Part shown: in pieces, positions 4,455-7,149 of the stretch | How positions within the stretch are numbered: position 1 is the first letter of the stretch | How the letters are laid out: each line of letters starts with the position of its first letter | Assembly (NCBI GenBank): GCA_035517595.1 | Contig: DATIYN010000111.1 | Span: 1-7,149, forward strand | Direction of reading: 5' to 3' | From: RBG-16-66-20 sp035517595 | GTDB lineage: Bacteria > Pseudomonadota > Gammaproteobacteria > Burkholderiales > SG8-39 | DNA: 7,149 bases | Notes under the pieces: model-generated | Database searches by the model: none | Told to the model about the DNA's origin: nothing | What the model saw: only the letters and a program-made list of their open reading frames with translations | Program-made: the position numbers and the translations under genes

Positions 4455-5972
4455 GTGCAATTTAGCATAAAGGCGCAGTCGCCCGAGAAGATCCCGGCCG
4501 GCTGCCTCGTGCTCGGCGCGCACTTGCCGGGCGACGCGGGCGGCGCGCTCGCTCGCGCTGCGCAGTCGGCCGACCGGGCGGCGGGCGGCGCGCTGCGCCG
4601 CGCGCTCGCGCAGGGCGACCTCTCGCCCAAGGCCGGCTCGACGCTGCTGCTGCACGGCGTGCCCGGCATCGCGGCGAAGCGGGTGCTGATCGTGAGCCTC
4701 GGCGAGCGGCGAGAGTACGGCGTGGCGGCGTTCCGAGACGCGATCCGCGGCGCCGCGGGCGCCCTGAAGGGCATCGGCGCGAAGGACGCCGCCCTGCTGG
4801 TCGCCGATTTCGCCGTCGCCGGCCGCGGCCTGCCCTGGGCGGTGCGCAACGCCGTGCTCGGGATGCGCGAGGCGTTCTACCGTTTCGACCAGCTCAAGAC
4901 GCAGAAGAAGCCGCCGGCGCCCGCGCTCGGCGCGCTCGCGCTGGCGCTCGCGACCGGCCCGGTCACGCTGCAGGCGCAGGCGGCGCTGAAGGAAGCGGTC
5001 GCCACCGCCGACGGCGTGGACCTCGCGCGCACGCTGGGCAACCTGCCGCCCAACGTCTGCACGCCTTCCTACCTCGCCGACGAGGCGAGGAAGCTCGCCC
5101 GGCAATTCAAGCTCGGCGTCGAGGTGCTCGAGCGCCGCGACATGGAGCGCCTCGGCATGGGCGCGCTGCTCTCGGTCACCGCGGGCTCGCGCCAGCCGCC
5201 CAAGCTCATCGTGCTGCGCTACGACGGCGCGGCGAAATCGAAGAAGCCGCGAGCGCCGCAGCTTGCCCTCGTGGGCAAGGGCATCACCTTCGACACCGGC
5301 GGCATCTCGCTCAAGCCCGGCGCCGAGATGGACGAGATGAAGTTCGACATGTCCGGCGCGGGCAGCGTGCTGGGGGCGCTGCGCGCCCTTGCCGGCATGC
5401 GCGCGCACGTCAACGTGGTCGGCATCATCCCGACCTGCGAGAACATGCCCGGCGGCGCCGCCACGCGCCCCGGCGACATCGTCACCACGCTCTCGGGACA
5501 GACCGTCGAGATCCTCAACACCGACGCCGAGGGCCGTTTGATCCTCTGCGACGCGCTCACCTACAGCGAGCGCTTCTCGCCCGAGGCGGTCGTCGACATC
5601 GCCACGCTCACCGGCGCCTGCGTGATCGCGCTCGGCCACGTCGCCTCGGGCCTGTTCGCCAACGACCAGGGGCTCGCCGACGCGATCAGGGCCGCGGGCG
5701 ACGACGCCTGGGACCGCGTCTGGCAGATGCCCCTGTGGGAGGACTACCAGGAGCAGCTGCGGTCGAACTTCGCCGACATGGCCAACATCGGCGGGCGGCC
5801 GGCGGGCAGCGTGACGGCGGCCTGCTACCTCGCGCGCTTCACGAAGAAGCTGAAGTGGGCCCACCTCGACGTCGCGGGCACCGCCTGGAAGAGCGGGCGC
5901 GAGAAGGGCTCGACCGGCCGGCCGGTGCCGCTGCTGGTGCGCCTGGCGCTGCGCCGCTCGGGGCGCAAGTAA
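4455..5972 (+). CDS. pepA: PepA, cytosolic leucyl aminopeptidase (M17 family)
   Basis: This is a two-metal aminopeptidase that removes N-terminal residues, especially Leu, from peptides in the cytoplasm. It has 505 residues, matching E. coli PepA (503). The N-terminal alpha/beta domain (about 1-165) begins with the familiar FSIKA. The catalytic domain holds NLPPN (196-200), VGKGITFDTGG (273-283), ISLKPG (284-289), the MKFDMSGA block (295-302) and NTDAEGRL (355-362). The metal and catalytic residues K275, D280, K287, D298, D357, E359 and R361 are all present, so the enzyme should be active. The start is a GTG with AGGAG seven bases upstream. It leads the run pepA-holC-unknown-valS, with seven bases before holC. 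E. coli PepA also binds DNA (Xer recombination, carAB control); nothing here shows whether this one does. Confidence 0.97.
   Translation: MQFSIKAQSPEKIPAGCLVLGAHLPGDAGGALARAAQSADRAAGGALRRALAQGDLSPKAGSTLLLHGVPGIAAKRVLIVSLGERREYGVAAFRDAIRGAAGALKGIGAKDAALLVADFAVAGRGLPWAVRNAVLGMREAFYRFDQLKTQKKPPAPALGALALALATGPVTLQAQAALKEAVATADGVDLARTLGNLPPNVCTPSYLADEARKLARQFKLGVEVLERRDMERLGMGALLSVTAGSRQPPKLIVLRYDGAAKSKKPRAPQLALVGKGITFDTGGISLKPGAEMDEMKFDMSGAGSVLGALRALAGMRAHVNVVGIIPTCENMPGGAATRPGDIVTTLSGQTVEILNTDAEGRLILCDALTYSERFSPEAVVDIATLTGACVIALGHVASGLFANDQGLADAIRAAGDDAWDRVWQMPLWEDYQEQLRSNFADMANIGGRPAGSVTAACYLARFTKKLKWAHLDVAGTAWKSGREKGSTGRPVPLLVRLALRRSGRK
4464..4469 (-). promoter_or_regulatory. Possible -10 element for lptF inside the start of pepA
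   Basis: On the minus strand the AT-rich stretch reads TATGCTAAAT, about 60 bases before the lptF ATG. TATGCT is a fair -10 match, but no good -35 is found 16-18 bases upstream. If real, the lptF promoter overlaps the first codons of pepA. Low confidence. Confidence 0.3.
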
Positions 5973-5979
5973 AGGGCGC

Positions 5980-6411
5980 GTGACCTCGATCGACTTCTAC
6001 TTCAATGCGGGCGACCGCCTCGAGGTGGCCTGCCGGCTCGCCGGCAAGGCGCTGCAGCAGGGCAAGCGCGTGCTCCTCTACGCGCCGCAGGCCGAGCTCG
6101 CCCAGCGCGTGGATCGCCTGCTGTGGACCTCGCAGGCGGTCTCGTTCATCCCGCACTGCGCGGCGCACGACGCGCTGGCCGCGGAAACGCCCGTGCTGAT
6201 CGCCTCCGACGGCGAGGCGCCCGCGCATGCGTGCGAGGTGCTCGTCAACCTGTCAGAGGAATGCCCGCCGTTCTTCGAGCGCCACGAGCGGCTGCTCGAG
6301 ATCGTCCCGCGGGACGAGGCCGAGCGCCGGGCCGGGCGCGCGCGCTTCAGGTTCTACCGCGACCGCGGCTACGCGCTGCGCAGCCACGACCTGGCAAAGG
6401 GCGCCGCATGA
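5980..6411 (+). CDS. holC: HolC, DNA polymerase III chi subunit
   Basis: HolC is the chi subunit of the clamp-loader complex and contacts single-stranded DNA binding protein during replication. The product is 143 residues (E. coli 147) from a GTG, starting TSIDFYFNA as chi proteins do. Recognisable elements are the first strand and helix with CRLAGKALQQGKRVLLYAP (18-36), the L-W-T-x-x-x-x-SFIPH stretch (48-59), the VLVNLSEECPPFFERHERLLEIV block (87-109) and the C-terminal RFRFYRDRGYALRSHDL (121-137). It follows pepA by seven bases, the usual neighbour order in Proteobacteria, with an AAAGGG run just before the start. Its TGA overlaps the next ATG in ATGA, so the downstream gene is coupled to it. 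Confidence 0.94.
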   Translation: MTSIDFYFNAGDRLEVACRLAGKALQQGKRVLLYAPQAELAQRVDRLLWTSQAVSFIPHCAAHDALAAETPVLIASDGEAPAHACEVLVNLSEECPPFFERHERLLEIVPRDEAERRAGRARFRFYRDRGYALRSHDLAKGAA

Positions 6412-6746
6412 GCGACGAGCAGGCGCCGCGCGGGCCGAACGACCTGCTCGCGCGCGTCGACGCGCTGGTGAAGCGCCAGCAGGAGGACTCGCTGCGCGCG
6501 GTCGAGGAGGTTCCGCTGCTCACCGAGGTGATCGAGCACGACCCGGCCGCCGCCGCGGCCGCGGCGGCGCACGACGAGGCGCTCGCGGCCGACATCGAGC
6601 GCGTGCTCGTGGTGCGCCTGATCCCGGAGCTCAACAAGCAGATCGCCGGCCTGCGCACCGAGCTGGAGAAGCAGCTGCGGCGCTCGGTGCGCGAGGCGGT
6701 CGAGCACGCGCTCGAGGCGCGCAAGGCGAAGCCGGGCCAGAAATAG
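6408..6746 (+). CDS. Small uncharacterised protein between holC and valS (DUF2486-like)
   Basis: This gene encodes 112 residues. I do not recognise a function. The N-terminal NDLLARVDALVKRQQ (11-25) is an amphipathic helix. The VPLLTEVIE segment (35-43) matches the 'I/V-P-x-L-T-(D/E)-V-(I/V)' motif seen in small betaproteobacterial proteins at this locus, including what is called DUF2486 in Burkholderia. A run of eight Ala (47-54) links to a charged C-terminal helix (about 59-106, DIERVLVVRLIPELNKQIAGL onward) with heptad-like spacing, which could be a coiled coil. No signal peptide or membrane segment is present, so it is probably cytoplasmic. It overlaps holC by four bases (ATGA) and ends one base before the valS start. 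The family label comes from position and motif memory and is tentative. Confidence 0.72.
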   Translation: MSDEQAPRGPNDLLARVDALVKRQQEDSLRAVEEVPLLTEVIEHDPAAAAAAAAHDEALAADIERVLVVRLIPELNKQIAGLRTELEKQLRRSVREAVEHALEARKAKPGQK

Positions 6747-6747
6747 C

Positions 6748-7149
6748 ATGGCGCTGGACAAGAGCTTCGATCCGAAGGCGGTCGAGAGCCGCTGGTACTC
6801 GCGCTGGGAATCCGCCGGCTGGTTCGCGCCGCCGGCCGGCGCAGGGCGGCCGGCCTATTGCATCCAGCTGCCGCCACCCAACGTCACGGGCACGCTGCAC
6901 ATGGGCCACGCGTTCAACCAGACGGTGATGGACTCGCTCACGCGCTACCACCGCATGAAGGGCCACAACACGCTGTGGGTGCCGGGTACCGACCACGCCG
7001 GCATCGCCACGCAGATCGTGGTGGAGCGCCAGCTCGAGCAGCAAAAGCTCTCCCGCCACGACCTCGGCCGCAAGAACTTCGTGGCCAAGGTGTGGGAGTG
7101 GAAAGAAGTCTCGGGCTCCACCATCACCAACCAGATGCGCCGCATGGGC
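6748..7149 (+). CDS. valS: ValS, valyl-tRNA synthetase (N-terminal part, cut by window edge)
   Basis: This enzyme attaches valine to tRNA-Val in the cytoplasm. The first 134 codons are present and the frame stays open to the right edge. The start MALDKSFDPKAVESRWYSRWE is typical of proteobacterial ValS. The class I ATP-binding signature is in PPPNVTGTLHMGHAF, with HMGH at residues 51-54. It continues through RMKGHNTLWVPGTDHAGIATQ (71-91), a hallmark of the ValS/IleS/LeuS group, then VVERQLEQQ. The KMSKS loop, editing domain and C-terminal coiled coil lie outside the window. One base separates it from the preceding stop, and no strong ribosome site is visible, so translation probably relies on coupling within the pepA operon. 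Confidence 0.97.
   Translation, partial: MALDKSFDPKAVESRWYSRWESAGWFAPPAGAGRPAYCIQLPPPNVTGTLHMGHAFNQTVMDSLTRYHRMKGHNTLWVPGTDHAGIATQIVVERQLEQQKLSRHDLGRKNFVAKVWEWKEVSGSTITNQMRRMG

Noticed and set aside
3403..4470. A 355-codon open frame on the plus strand opposite lptF
   Set aside because: Same low-complexity composition; shadow of lptF, and it would run through the divergent control region.
4401..5864. A 487-codon open frame on the minus strand opposite pepA
   Set aside because: It is rich in Arg, Ala, Gly and His with no domain, and it mirrors the strongly supported pepA. Long antisense frames are expected in DNA with high GC at third positions.
6548..6569. Perfect 22-base GC-only palindrome inside the gene between holC and valS
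   Set aside because: It falls within the run of GCC/GCG alanine codons, which makes such symmetry easily by composition. No independent sign of a binding site.
1..7149. Search for CRISPR arrays, tRNA or rRNA genes, insertion sequences, attachment sites and defence genes
   Set aside because: No regularly spaced repeats, no tRNA-like cloverleaf, no transposase or integrase frame and no terminal repeats were seen. The unexplained DNA totals only a few hundred bases.

Overview
This window looks like chromosomal DNA from a betaproteobacterium with high GC content (Burkholderiales-like; genus not resolved). The main support is gene order: lptF-lptG lies divergent from pepA-holC-(small unknown gene)-valS, and a DUF3619-like/DUF3106/RDD block lies at the other end. 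Both arrangements are familiar from Betaproteobacteria. Nearly all the DNA is coding, several starts are GTG, and neighbouring genes often overlap by 1-4 bases.

Layout. Bases 3-1002 (+) hold the tail of a DUF3619-like gene, a secreted DUF3106 protein and an RDD membrane protein, in a translationally coupled run. Bases 1013-1558 (-) encode a small exported protein resembling the Spy/CpxP (LTXXQ) type. Bases 1648-2121 (-) encode a five-helix membrane protein resembling the VIT1/CCC1 family. These two genes are separated from each other and from lptG by noncoding gaps of about 90 bases, which hold the few plausible regulatory structures on this side. Bases 2210-4404 (-) are lptG and lptF, the permease subunits of the lipopolysaccharide exporter. 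A 50-base divergent intergenic region follows. Bases 4455-7149 (+) hold pepA, holC, a 112-residue unknown gene and the first 134 codons of valS, packed as an operon.

Working together. LptF and LptG pair with the LptB ATPase (not in the window) to move lipopolysaccharide from the inner membrane to the outer membrane. The pepA side is housekeeping: peptide turnover, a replication clamp-loader accessory subunit and tRNA charging. The Spy-like and VIT-like genes look like an accessory insertion between two conserved blocks. They could serve an envelope or metal stress response, but that is inference.

I found no mobile element, CRISPR array, RNA gene, phage gene or defence system, and no clearly new multi-gene system. 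The most interesting parts are the VIT-like protein that lacks the family's metal-binding insert, the possible control sites upstream of the Spy-like gene, and the compact divergent lptF/pepA region.
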